In this document: piece after piece, positions 7,719-16,750 of the stretch
How the letters are laid out: every line of letters starts with the position of its first letter
Numbering within the stretch: position 1 is the stretch's first letter
Position numbers and translations under genes: made by a program
NCBI RefSeq assembly: GCF_000235425.2
Contig: NZ_KI912266.1
Location: forward strand, 7,012,146-7,052,761
DNA length: 40,616 nucleotides
Source: Pseudofrankia saprophytica
GTDB taxonomy: Bacteria; Actinomycetota; Actinomycetes; Frankiales; Frankiaceae
Direction: 5' to 3'
Notes under the pieces: generated by a model
Seen by the model: the letters and a program-made list of their open reading frames with translations, nothing else
What the model was told of the DNA's origin: nothing
Databases searched by the model: none

Positions 7719-8408
7719 TCAGGGCGCGCGCCGGTCCGTCCTGGGACGGTCCCAGCCGGGCGTGAGGGCGAACGGAAGGGCGCGCCAGGCCGGCTCCGGG
7801 CGAAAGTCGTGCCAGGTGCCGTCGAACGGGAAGAGCCCGGCCTCGACGTCCTTGATCAGTCGTTCGCCCTCGGCGCGGACGGCGGCGGCGTCGCGCACCC
7901 AGTAGCGGTCCGGGAAGGCGAGGCGCTCCTCGAGCTCGTCCTCGTCCTTCCACTCCCAGCCACGGTCCGGCCAGACCCAGATGTCGAGATCCTGGTCACA
8001 GCCATCGACACCGACGGCGCCATCGCCGTCACGCCAGCGGGTGACCGGCTCCTCGAGGTTGACGTACCAGGCGTCGAACTGGCCACGCCAGTCCCAGAAC
8101 CACCAGACGCTGTGCGCCCGGTCGGGCGGGATCAGCATGAAGATGTCCGGGCCCCACCAGGTCGTCCGGGTGAGCACCGTCCGCTGCGTGATCCACTCGG
8201 CGAACGGCATGTCCCGGATCCCGCGGCCATCCTCGCTCATCCGGACCGCCGCCGGACCGCCGTGCGGGATCCAGACCCGCAACCCGCGCTCGTCGTCGCC
8301 GACCACGACGCCGCAGCGGACGAAGACCAGCTCGTCGTCGGTGAACATGCGGTGCAGGATCAGCTCGCCCGGCTCGAACGGCGGCCCGCCATGATCCACA
8401 GGCCCCAC
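7719..8408 (-). CDS. DUF402 (FomD-like) domain protein
   Basis: A ~229-residue soluble protein. It carries the aromatic-rich pattern of the DUF402 family: PGELILHRMFTDDELVF, then TWWGPDIFMLIPPDRAHSVW, WWFWDWRGQFDAWYVNLEEP, and the acidic DLDIWVWPD followed by WEWKDEDELEERL. In known members (FomD and relatives) the conserved Asp/Glu/Trp residues form a metal-dependent nucleotide or nucleotide-ester phosphohydrolase site; that function is assigned by family only. I chose GTG 8408 (AAAGG nine bases upstream) because the conserved region begins shortly after; an ATG at 8513 would add 35 basic residues of low quality. Divergent from ettA. Confidence 0.8.
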   Translation of the reverse strand: MGPVDHGGPPFEPGELILHRMFTDDELVFVRCGVVVGDDERGLRVWIPHGGPAAVRMSEDGRGIRDMPFAEWITQRTVLTRTTWWGPDIFMLIPPDRAHSVWWFWDWRGQFDAWYVNLEEPVTRWRDGDGAVGVDGCDQDLDIWVWPDRGWEWKDEDELEERLAFPDRYWVRDAAAVRAEGERLIKDVEAGLFPFDGTWHDFRPEPAWRALPFALTPGWDRPRTDRRAP

Positions 8409-8542
8409 GATAGCGCCTTTCGGAGGCGCCTCGGCCCGGACGGCGCGGCGCGGGTCGGCCAAACGGTGGGAAACCGGTGACAAACGGGCACGTGCGGCCT
8501 CCCCTCCGATCACCGCGTCGCCGGGACCGCGGCACGGACCAA

Positions 8543-8548
8543 TAGGGT
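8543..8548 (+). promoter_or_regulatory. -10 element TAGGGT, leaderless ettA promoter
   Basis: TAGGGT (TAnnnT) ends six bases before the ATG at 8555, so the transcript would begin at the A of the start codon. No Shine-Dalgarno sequence precedes the gene. Confidence 0.6.
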
Positions 8549-8554
8549 TGACGC

Positions 8555-10237
<1,683 letters not shown>

Positions 10238-10299
10238 GGCCGTCCCGTGCCGGACGCTCCGCGCCCGACGCCGGGCCGGGAGCCGGGGCCAGAGCCGCA

Positions 10300-10326
10300 G
10301 GGCCGCCGTCACAACGACGGCGGCCC
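10300..10326 (+). terminator. Hairpin terminator after ettA
   Basis: An 11-base perfect stem GGGCCGCCGTC / GACGGCGGCCC with loop ACAAC. There is no T-tract, as is usual in high-G+C actinobacteria. Confidence 0.75.
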
Positions 10327-10713
10327 CGCGGCGGTGATGTCATGGGCGCTGTCATGAACGGCTCGCCCGGTCGAGGCCGAGGCGCGGCACGCGGCGCGGA
10401 CACCCGGTGGCCAGGCGACGCGGTTAAGGCGGTCTGACCGGGGAATCTCGCCGATGCGCTGTTCGCTGCACGAAACACGCTGCCGAGAGGCGCCGGCGGT
10501 CCTCCGGACCTCCGTTCATCGATGCTCCTTCGCAACCACCTGAGCATCGACGGCCTGTTCACTGGATGGCCGACTTTCAAGTCAGGCCGCCAGGCTGGTG
10601 AGGCTTCTCTGGCCCTTTTCCGCCGCGTTTCCTGGTCAGTAGTCGTCATTGGCGGCCGGTCATCACGGCTTGCCGCGCCACGTTTGTCATGCGTTCTTCT
10701 GGAGGTCGCCGCA
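10327..10713. other. 387-base intergenic region upstream of the amidase
   Basis: No convincing gene. A 31-codon frame (10345-10437) has poor composition and no RBS. From about 10440 the base composition is less G+C-rich than the neighbouring coding DNA, consistent with the promoter region of the amidase at 10714. No clear operator was seen. Confidence 0.4.
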
Positions 10714-11523
10714 GTGACTGCCACCCGTTACCCGCCCGCGACGTACCGGCCCGTACGCAACTTCTCCGGAACGATGATCCAGCCGACCAGGGGCCTCATC
10801 CCGCACGTGCAGGTGGGTCATGGCTCGCTGTTCCACTGGTTCGACAACCCGGCAAGCAGGGTCAGCGCGCATCTGTGGATCTCGAAGAACGGCACAATCG
10901 AACAGTACGTGCCACTCGACAGGAAAGCCTGGGCACAGGCCGCCGGAAATCCGCACTGGATCAGCGTCGAGTGTGAGGGGCTCGACAGCGAGGATTACAC
11001 GCCTACCCAGGTGAAGCTACTGGGCGAGCTCTATGCCTGGGGCATGGACGAGTTCGGCTGGCCCGATCAGATCACCGACTCGCCGAATGGCCACGGCATC
11101 GGAACGCACCGGATGGGCGCCGGCCCGTGGGGCGGCCACTCGTGTCCCGGCAACATTCGGGCCAACCGGCGCCCCGACATCCTCGCCGTCGCGGTGGGCC
11201 TGCAGGGACCCCAGCCGAGGCCCGACGAGCACCCGCACTTCGCGAATATGCCCACGCTCCGTGAGGGGTCCCGCGGATCCGAGGTCGTGACGCTGCAGAA
11301 TGCCCTCAACGCCGTGTTCAGTGCCGAGATCAGCGCTGGTCATCTTCCCGGGCTCGCCGCCGACGGCGCCTACGGGACGCTGACGTTGTCACGGGTGGCG
11401 TCGCTGCAGCGGTTCGCGTCGCCCTGGTTCGGGCCCATCGACGATGACGGGGTATGTGGTCCTGACACCTGGCGCAAGATCGACCACATCCTCGCCGGGA
11501 TGCGTCAGCCAGTACCGGCATGA
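10714..11523 (+). CDS. N-acetylmuramoyl-L-alanine amidase (Amidase_2/PGRP fold) with peptidoglycan-binding domain
   Basis: A 269-residue protein. The N-terminal ~150 residues form an amidase-2/PGRP domain: VGHGSLFHWFDNP (first zinc ligand region), SAHLWISKNGTIEQYVPLDR, WISVECEGLD, and HRMGAGPWGGHSCPGN with the late His/Cys ligands. Residues ~175-265 form a PG_binding_1 domain (LREGSRGSEVVTLQNALNAV, then DGAYGTLTLSRVASLQRF and DDDGVCGPDTWRKI). It should cut the bond between N-acetylmuramic acid and L-Ala of peptidoglycan. No signal peptide is visible at the chosen GTG, which is fixed by GGAGG eight bases upstream. The layout is endolysin-like, but no phage genes are nearby. Two strong hairpins follow the stop. 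Confidence 0.9.
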   Translation: MTATRYPPATYRPVRNFSGTMIQPTRGLIPHVQVGHGSLFHWFDNPASRVSAHLWISKNGTIEQYVPLDRKAWAQAAGNPHWISVECEGLDSEDYTPTQVKLLGELYAWGMDEFGWPDQITDSPNGHGIGTHRMGAGPWGGHSCPGNIRANRRPDILAVAVGLQGPQPRPDEHPHFANMPTLREGSRGSEVVTLQNALNAVFSAEISAGHLPGLAADGAYGTLTLSRVASLQRFASPWFGPIDDDGVCGPDTWRKIDHILAGMRQPVPA

Positions 11524-11529
11524 CGGGAC

Positions 11530-11557
11530 CACCGCCCGTGCCGCGCCACGGGCGGTG
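11530..11557. terminator. Hairpin terminator directly after amidase stop
   Basis: An 11-base perfect stem CACCGCCCGTG / CACGGGCGGTG with a 6-base loop, starting seven bases after the amidase stop codon. Confidence 0.75.
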
Positions 11558-11590
11558 TCGCGTCCGACCTAGGACCAGGACGATCGAAGT

Positions 11591-11634
11591 CCGGGCGGTG
11601 CTCCCCGGCCGCAGGGCCGGGGAGCACCGCCCGG
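11591..11634. terminator. Very strong 20-bp hairpin, bidirectional terminator
   Basis: A perfect 20-base stem (11591-11610 with 11615-11634) closed by the tetraloop GCAG. It lies between the convergent amidase and ABC exporter genes and can serve both. Confidence 0.85.
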
Positions 11635-11658
11635 CGGAGCGCCCGTGTGTCCTCGCGA

Positions 11659-11690
11659 CCGATGCGACCGTCCACCGATACGACCGTCCG
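11659..11690. repeat. 16-bp imperfect tandem duplication
   Basis: Two adjacent 16-base units, CCGATGCGACCGTCCA and CCGATACGACCGTCCG, differ at two positions. They lie in the gap between the convergent amidase and ABC exporter. A small hairpin (GGACCG-TTTC-CGGTCC) follows at 11692-11707. Confidence 0.6.
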
Positions 11691-11740
11691 AGGACCGTTT
11701 CCGGTCCGGGTACGCGGCTGTCTGATGGCAGGTTGGCCCT

Positions 11741-14020
11741 TTACTGGCCCGGCGCACGGTCCCGTGGCCCTGTCCTGCGCCCGCCATCTGCCGCGGCGGG
11801 GGCGGGGTATGCGGGCGATGTAGGCGACGTGGCCGGGTCGTCGATGTAGGCGGCGGCCTGGAGGGTGAAGAGCTCGGCGTACTGGCCACCGACGGCCATC
11901 AGCTCGCGGTGGGTGCCGGACTCGGTGATGCCGCCGTCCTCCAGGAAGATGATCCGGTCCGCCTGCCGCACCGTGGAGAAGCGGTGCGAGATGTAGAAGG
12001 CGGTGCGGCCGGTCGCCAGGGCGCGCAGCCGGGTGAACAGGTCGTGCTCCGCGCGGGCGTCGAGGGCGGCGCTCGGCTCATCGAGGACGAGGATCCGGGC
12101 GTCGCGCATGAAGCCGCGGGCGAGGGCGACCTTCTGCCATTCGCCGCCGGAGAGGTTCACCCCGTTGCCGAACCAGCGGCCGAGCGACGTGTCGTATCCG
12201 TGCGGCAGGGCACGGATGAAGCCGTCCGCGCCGCCGTCCAGGCCGGCCTGTTCGACGCGCGGCCGATCGGAAAGCGCGGCGAGCTCGCCCAGGCCGATGT
12301 TCTCCGCGGCGCTGGCCTGGAAGGAGACGTGGTCCTGGAAGACCGCGCCGATCTGGGCACGCAGCGCGTCCGCGTCCACGTCGGCGATGTCGACGCCGTC
12401 GACGAGGATCCGGCCGCCGTCGGGTGTGTAGAGCCGGCACAGCAGTTTGATCAGCGTCGACTTCCCGGCGCCGTTGCGGCCGACGATCGCGATCGTCTCC
12501 CCGGCGCCGACCTCGAAGCTGACGTCGTTCAGCGCCACCACCTCGGTGCCCGGGTAGCGGAACGAGACACCCTCGAAGACGACGTGCCCGCGCAGCGGCG
12601 TCGGCAGCGGCACCGGTGCCGGCAGCGGCGCGGGCGCGGGTGCCGGTTCGGGTGCGGGTGCGGCCCGCGGCGCCGGCACGGTGGCCGGGGCGTCGACCGG
12701 CGCCGCCTCGATCGCCGCCGCCTCGATCGCGGCCGCCTGGATCACCACCGCCTCCGATGCCACCCCGGGCGACGCGGCCGCCAGCCGGGCCGCCTGGTGC
12801 GCGGCCTGCCGCTCCGCCTCGGTCGGCGTGGCCAGCAGCCGGTACAGGTCGTCGACGTACAGGTTGTTCTCGTACATCTGGGTGAGCGAGCCCAACATGC
12901 TCGACACGTTGCCCTGCACGCTGGAGGCGGCGGTTCCGTAGAGAGTCAGGTCGCCGAGCGTGAGCCGCCCGGCGGCGGCCTGGAGCGCGACGTAGAGGTA
13001 GCTGCCCGAGCGGGCGAGCTCGGCGAGCAGGCTCCAGCCCAGTTCGGCGAGCTGACGGCGGATGGCCAGCTCACGCAGTCGTTGGTTGTAGTTGGCCGAC
13101 AGCAGCCGGAATCGCTCGACGAGGTAGGGGCCCAGGTTGAAGATCCTGATTTCCTTGGCGTCGGTGTCCGTGGTCAGCACCCGCTGCAGGTAGTTGATCC
13201 GCCGGTTCACCGGCGACGTCCACCTGCTTCGCATGTAAGTCCACCGGCCGTAGCGGGTGTCGATGACGAAGGCGGGAATCGGCGCCACCAGCACGATGAC
13301 CCCGAGTAGTGGGTTAAGGCTGACGAGCAGGCCGATCATGCTGACGAACGTCACCACCGTCTGCAGCAGCCCGAAGAACGTGGTGAGCGTGTCGAACGGC
13401 CGGGTGCCCTGCTGAGAGGCCCGCTGCAACAGGTCGTACGACTCGGACTGCTCGAAGAAGCTCAGCTCGAGCTGGCTGGCCTTCTCGACCACCATCGTCT
13501 GCACGGTGAGCGACAGCCGGTCGGACAGGATGCGTTGGACGATGGACCGCGCGGCCGACAGCAGCTGGCTGAGGATGGACACCGCGAACTGGATCAGAGC
13601 GAGCCAGAAGACGACCTGGGTGCTGGTCAGCGTGGCCACCCGCGGGCTGCCGGGCACCGGCAGTGCCAGGACCGACTGGTCGGGCTGATGGCCCGCCCGG
13701 ATCTGCACCGCCCGGACCACCGCGTCGACGAGCAGTCGCGCCGTCGAGGCGGTCAGCGCGGGGAACAGCCCGACCACGACGGTCAGCAGCGCGAGCATCA
13801 CCGTCGCCGACGCGCTCGCCCGCCAGCACAGCCGCAGCACCCGGGGAAGCCCGACCACGGTCGCCTTGGTGCCACGGCCGGCGTCCCGTAGCCGTTCACG
13901 CCACGGCTTCGGCGGATCCGGTGGCGGATCGGGGATGTCGACCGGCCCGGTCAGGCCGCTCGGCAGGCCGGACTCGTCCCGCTCCGGCCCGCGTCTGACG
14001 GAACGGCGCCTACCCGGCAT
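11741..14020 (-). CDS. ABC exporter, fused permease-ATPase
   Basis: A 759-residue half-transporter. After a ~60-residue basic/Pro-rich N-terminus come about six hydrophobic helices (residues ~80-400; e.g. ATVMLALLTVVVGLFPAL, FGLLQTVVTFVSMIGLLVSL). A ~75-residue Ala/Pro-rich linker with AAAIEAAAIEAAP repeats follows, then the nucleotide-binding domain: Walker A GRNGAGKSTLIKLL, Q-loop AVFQDHVSF, signature NLSGGEWQKVALARGFM, Walker B ILVLDEPSAALD, H-loop YISHRFSTV. It probably works as a homodimer, since no partner is adjacent. The cargo (peptide, lipid or small molecule) is not evident. ATG 14020 is chosen because a GAGGGGG ribosome-binding site lies just upstream; longer in-frame starts lack one. 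Divergent from the SpoIIE phosphatase gene. Confidence 0.92.
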   Translation of the reverse strand: MPGRRRSVRRGPERDESGLPSGLTGPVDIPDPPPDPPKPWRERLRDAGRGTKATVVGLPRVLRLCWRASASATVMLALLTVVVGLFPALTASTARLLVDAVVRAVQIRAGHQPDQSVLALPVPGSPRVATLTSTQVVFWLALIQFAVSILSQLLSAARSIVQRILSDRLSLTVQTMVVEKASQLELSFFEQSESYDLLQRASQQGTRPFDTLTTFFGLLQTVVTFVSMIGLLVSLNPLLGVIVLVAPIPAFVIDTRYGRWTYMRSRWTSPVNRRINYLQRVLTTDTDAKEIRIFNLGPYLVERFRLLSANYNQRLRELAIRRQLAELGWSLLAELARSGSYLYVALQAAAGRLTLGDLTLYGTAASSVQGNVSSMLGSLTQMYENNLYVDDLYRLLATPTEAERQAAHQAARLAAASPGVASEAVVIQAAAIEAAAIEAAPVDAPATVPAPRAAPAPEPAPAPAPLPAPVPLPTPLRGHVVFEGVSFRYPGTEVVALNDVSFEVGAGETIAIVGRNGAGKSTLIKLLCRLYTPDGGRILVDGVDIADVDADALRAQIGAVFQDHVSFQASAAENIGLGELAALSDRPRVEQAGLDGGADGFIRALPHGYDTSLGRWFGNGVNLSGGEWQKVALARGFMRDARILVLDEPSAALDARAEHDLFTRLRALATGRTAFYISHRFSTVRQADRIIFLEDGGITESGTHRELMAVGGQYAELFTLQAAAYIDDPATSPTSPAYPAPAAADGGRRTGPRDRAPGQ

Positions 14021-14382
14021 GCGACCCCCTCGCGCTCCTCGACCGCTGGCGCCGGCCGGGTAACTCTCTCTGCCGGGACCATCGTCCTCTCCCGCGCATT
14101 CGGGACTTGCGACGTTCGCGCACGGCCGACCGAGACGCCGCCTGCGGACGCCGGCCGGCCGCCGGCGCAGGTTGTGGGGGTTGGCTGCCGGGTACGGGCC
14201 GACGTATGCCCGCAAGGACCCACGCGGCCCCCCGTGGACCGGATGGGCGGCCGCAGGCGAGGACCAGTGGCCACCCGCGGCCCTCATATCCGCCGGACCC
14301 GCTCGCAGCTGCCACGATGCGCCGGGCGCGCCCCGCTCACGGGGGACGGCCGGGCGGGTCGAAGCGGCCTCGGCGCGCGGCC
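14021..14382. other. 362-base divergent intergenic region
   Basis: The gap between the ABC exporter start (minus) and the phosphatase start (plus). Frames on both strands stay open but without RBS or recognisable domains. It contains a G+C-rich palindromic stretch near 14142-14166. Promoters for both genes should lie here, but no element is clear. Confidence 0.4.
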
Positions 14383-15687
14383 ATGGGCCGGCTCCAGGCG
14401 GCCTGGTCGCGGCGCACCCTGTGGGCGGTGGTGCTCCCGGCGCTCACCCTGCTCGCGGTGATCCTGCTGGAGATCAGCAATCGGACGTGGACGATCCGCG
14501 AGCTCGTGGTGATCAGTCCCATGGCCGCCGCGACGCTCGCGGGCCCGGGACTGACCGCCGCGTACGCGGTCGCCGCGGTCGTCACCGAGTTCGGGCTCGG
14601 TTGGTACGACGACCTCGACACGGCCGCGGCGGGCGGCTGGACGGCACAGATCGTCCGGCTCGGTGGGGTCGCGCTCGGCGGCGTGCTGGCGGTCCTGGCC
14701 AGCCGGTACAACACCGGGCGAGAGACCAAGCTGGCCAACGTCAGGCGGGTCGCGGAGGCCGCGCAGCAGGCGATCCTCACCGAGGTGCCGCCGACGTCCC
14801 GGGAGGGCCTGCGGCTCGCGGTCCGCTACGAGAGCGCCGCCGCCGAGGCGAGGGTGGGCGGCGACCTCTACGACCTGGTCGACAGCCCGTGGGGCACGCG
14901 GCTGCTGGTGGGTGACGCTCGCGGCAAGGGGCTCGAGGCGGTGCGGCTGGCCAGCCGGGTGCTCGGCTGCTTCCGCGTGGTCGCCCGCGGCCGCCAGCAC
15001 ATCCGCGAGGTCCTGCCCGACCTCGACGCCGAGGTGGCCAGCGTCGGCGGGCTCGACGACTTCGTCACCGGCATCGTCGCCGAGCTCGACGGGCGCCGGC
15101 TCACCCTGGCCAACGCCGGCCATCCCGACCCGCTGCTGTGGCGGCGCGGCCGGGTGCGGCTGCTCGCCCCGCTCGACCGCCAGCCGCCGCTGGGCCTCGG
15201 CGCGGGGGCCGCAGGGGCCGACGCGGGCGTGGTCACCGTGCGGCTGGAGCCGGGCGATCGCCTGCTGTTCTATACCGACGGGATCGCCGAGGCCCGGGAA
15301 CGACGCACCCGTGCCTTCTTCCCGCTGCTCCCCGCCACCGAGCGTGCCTTCGGCCGCGCGGGCACCCTCGAGGAAGCCCTCTCGGATCTCGCCGCGGCGG
15401 TCCGCGCGTGGACCGGCTCGGCCCTGAGCGACGACGTCGCCCTGCTCGCCGTGGAAGTGCCGCTCGCCGCGGAGCCGCCGACCGACTCACGCTTCATCCC
15501 CGCGGGGACCTCGGCATGGAACCGGCCAGACCAGGCACCCAACCCGACAGGACATCCGATCAGACAGGACATCCAACCGGACAGGACACCGAGACGACGC
15601 TGGAAGGCGGGGGATGACGGGGATGACTCCACTCACCGAGCTGGACCTGCACCTACCCGAGCCGGTGCTCGACCTCCCACCGGGTGA
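14383..15687 (+). CDS. Membrane-anchored SpoIIE/PP2C serine phosphatase
   Basis: A ~434-residue protein. The first ~115 residues hold about four hydrophobic segments (LWAVVLPALTLLAVILLEIS; VVISPMAAATLAGPGL; AYAVAAVVTEFGLG; VALGGVLAVLASRY). A SpoIIE-type phosphatase domain follows: VRYESAAAEARVGGDLYDLV, LLVGDARGKGLEAVRL (metal Asp), LTLANAGHPDPLL, LLFYTDGIAEARERR, and SDDVALLAVEV at the end. The family dephosphorylates anti-anti-sigma or other phospho-Ser/Thr targets. The C-terminal ~55 residues are hydrophilic and partly encoded by a 17-base repeat. The last 74 bases overlap the start of the next gene. The start is uncertain: ATG 14383 lacks a good RBS, and ATG 14317 is an alternative. Confidence 0.87.
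   Translation: MGRLQAAWSRRTLWAVVLPALTLLAVILLEISNRTWTIRELVVISPMAAATLAGPGLTAAYAVAAVVTEFGLGWYDDLDTAAAGGWTAQIVRLGGVALGGVLAVLASRYNTGRETKLANVRRVAEAAQQAILTEVPPTSREGLRLAVRYESAAAEARVGGDLYDLVDSPWGTRLLVGDARGKGLEAVRLASRVLGCFRVVARGRQHIREVLPDLDAEVASVGGLDDFVTGIVAELDGRRLTLANAGHPDPLLWRRGRVRLLAPLDRQPPLGLGAGAAGADAGVVTVRLEPGDRLLFYTDGIAEARERRTRAFFPLLPATERAFGRAGTLEEALSDLAAAVRAWTGSALSDDVALLAVEVPLAAEPPTDSRFIPAGTSAWNRPDQAPNPTGHPIRQDIQPDRTPRRRWKAGDDGDDSTHRAGPAPTRAGARPPTG
15546..15589. repeat. Three copies of a 17-base repeat
   Basis: GACAGGACATCC recurs at 15546 and 15563, with a shortened copy at 15580, giving a 17-base period. It lies in the 3' end of the phosphatase gene, 25-70 bases upstream of the next start codon. 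The period is not a multiple of three, so each copy is read in a different frame. Confidence 0.6.
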
Positions 15688-16750
15688 GGCCGTACCGGAG
15701 ACCGAGTTCATCGAGGCCGCGATGCGCTGGCATTTCGGCCCGACCACCGGCTCGCCGTTCTGGCTGCGGGCGGCCGATGACCTCGACTTCGACCCACGCC
15801 GCGACGTCCACACCGTCGCGGACCTGGCGAAGTTCCCCAACCTGGTGGACCTGCTGCGCGAGGTGCCGGCCTTCGACCTCGTCCCCCGCGGCTACGGACC
15901 AGACCCCGGGATCGGCGGGGTGTACGAGAGCGGCGGGACGACCGGCCCGCCCAAGCGGGTCGTCTTCCTGGAGGACTGGCTGGACTGGCTGATGGGTTAC
16001 AGCGTCGCCGACCTGGCCGCCCGGCGCTGCCCCAGCGGCGTCGACTGGCTCGCGGTCACGCCGAGCGGGCCGCACATGTTCGGTGCCTTCATCGAGCGGT
16101 TCGTGCGCCGGTCCGGCCGGCTCCGGTTCACGATCGACCTCGACCCGCGATGGGTGAAGCGCGTCATCGCCGAGGGCCACGCCGACGAGGCCGACCGGTA
16201 CGCCGACTACCTCATCGACCAGGTCCGGCACGTGCTGACCACGCAGGACATCCGCGTCATGGTCATCACGCCGCCGCTGCTGGAGCGCCTCGCCCGCCGC
16301 GACGACCTCGTCGAGCTCGTCCAGGCGAAGGTCAGGATGATCGAGTGGGGGGGCGCCCACATGGACGCCGACACCCGCGCCCTGTACATGACCGAGGTCT
16401 TCCCCGACGCCACGCTCTACGGCCGCTACGGCAGCACGATGGTCCTCGGCGCGGCGGTCGAGCGGCATGGGCTCACGGCGGACGACCCGTGCGTGTTCGA
16501 CCCGCCGTCCCCCTACGTCACCTTCTCGGTGGTCGACCCGGAAACGCTGCGGCCGGTCGAGTACGGCGCCAGGGGGCAGGTCGTGATGAACCACGTGAGC
16601 CGCTCGGCGCTGCTGCCGAACAACCTGGAACGCGACCTCGCCACCCGCGTCGAGCCCCCGCCGGGGTCCGGACAGGCGGGCGACTCGGTCGCCGACGTCA
16701 CTCCGGTCCACGTGTTCGGCGGGGAGACGGTGGTCGAGGGGGTGTACTGA
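15614..16750 (+). CDS. EhpF/LuxE-like acyl-adenylating enzyme
   Basis: A 378-residue member of the adenylate-forming superfamily. It shows the P-loop motif YESGGTTGPPKRVVF (~residues 105-119), WLAVTPSGPHMFG, a Gly-rich stretch MIEWGGAHMDADTR, and YGRYGSTMVLGAA. It is short and lacks a full C-terminal lid domain, like EhpF of the griseoluteic acid pathway or LuxE acyl-protein synthetases, where the enzyme activates a carboxylate as acyl-AMP for reduction by a partner dehydrogenase. Such a partner follows here with an ATGA stop/start overlap. The start has GGAAGG upstream; a second ATG nine bases later is possible. The carboxylate substrate is unknown; database annotation as phenazine antibiotic biosynthesis protein would be by homology only, and no phenazine core genes are present. 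Confidence 0.8.
   Translation: MTGMTPLTELDLHLPEPVLDLPPGEAVPETEFIEAAMRWHFGPTTGSPFWLRAADDLDFDPRRDVHTVADLAKFPNLVDLLREVPAFDLVPRGYGPDPGIGGVYESGGTTGPPKRVVFLEDWLDWLMGYSVADLAARRCPSGVDWLAVTPSGPHMFGAFIERFVRRSGRLRFTIDLDPRWVKRVIAEGHADEADRYADYLIDQVRHVLTTQDIRVMVITPPLLERLARRDDLVELVQAKVRMIEWGGAHMDADTRALYMTEVFPDATLYGRYGSTMVLGAAVERHGLTADDPCVFDPPSPYVTFSVVDPETLRPVEYGARGQVVMNHVSRSALLPNNLERDLATRVEPPPGSGQAGDSVADVTPVHVFGGETVVEGVY

Noticed and set aside
10345-10437. 31-codon ORF after ettA
   Set aside because: No RBS, Arg/Gly-rich, overlaps nothing conserved; probably chance.
10700-11530. Prophage remnant around the amidase
   Set aside because: No integrase, holin, capsid or tail genes and no attachment repeats nearby.
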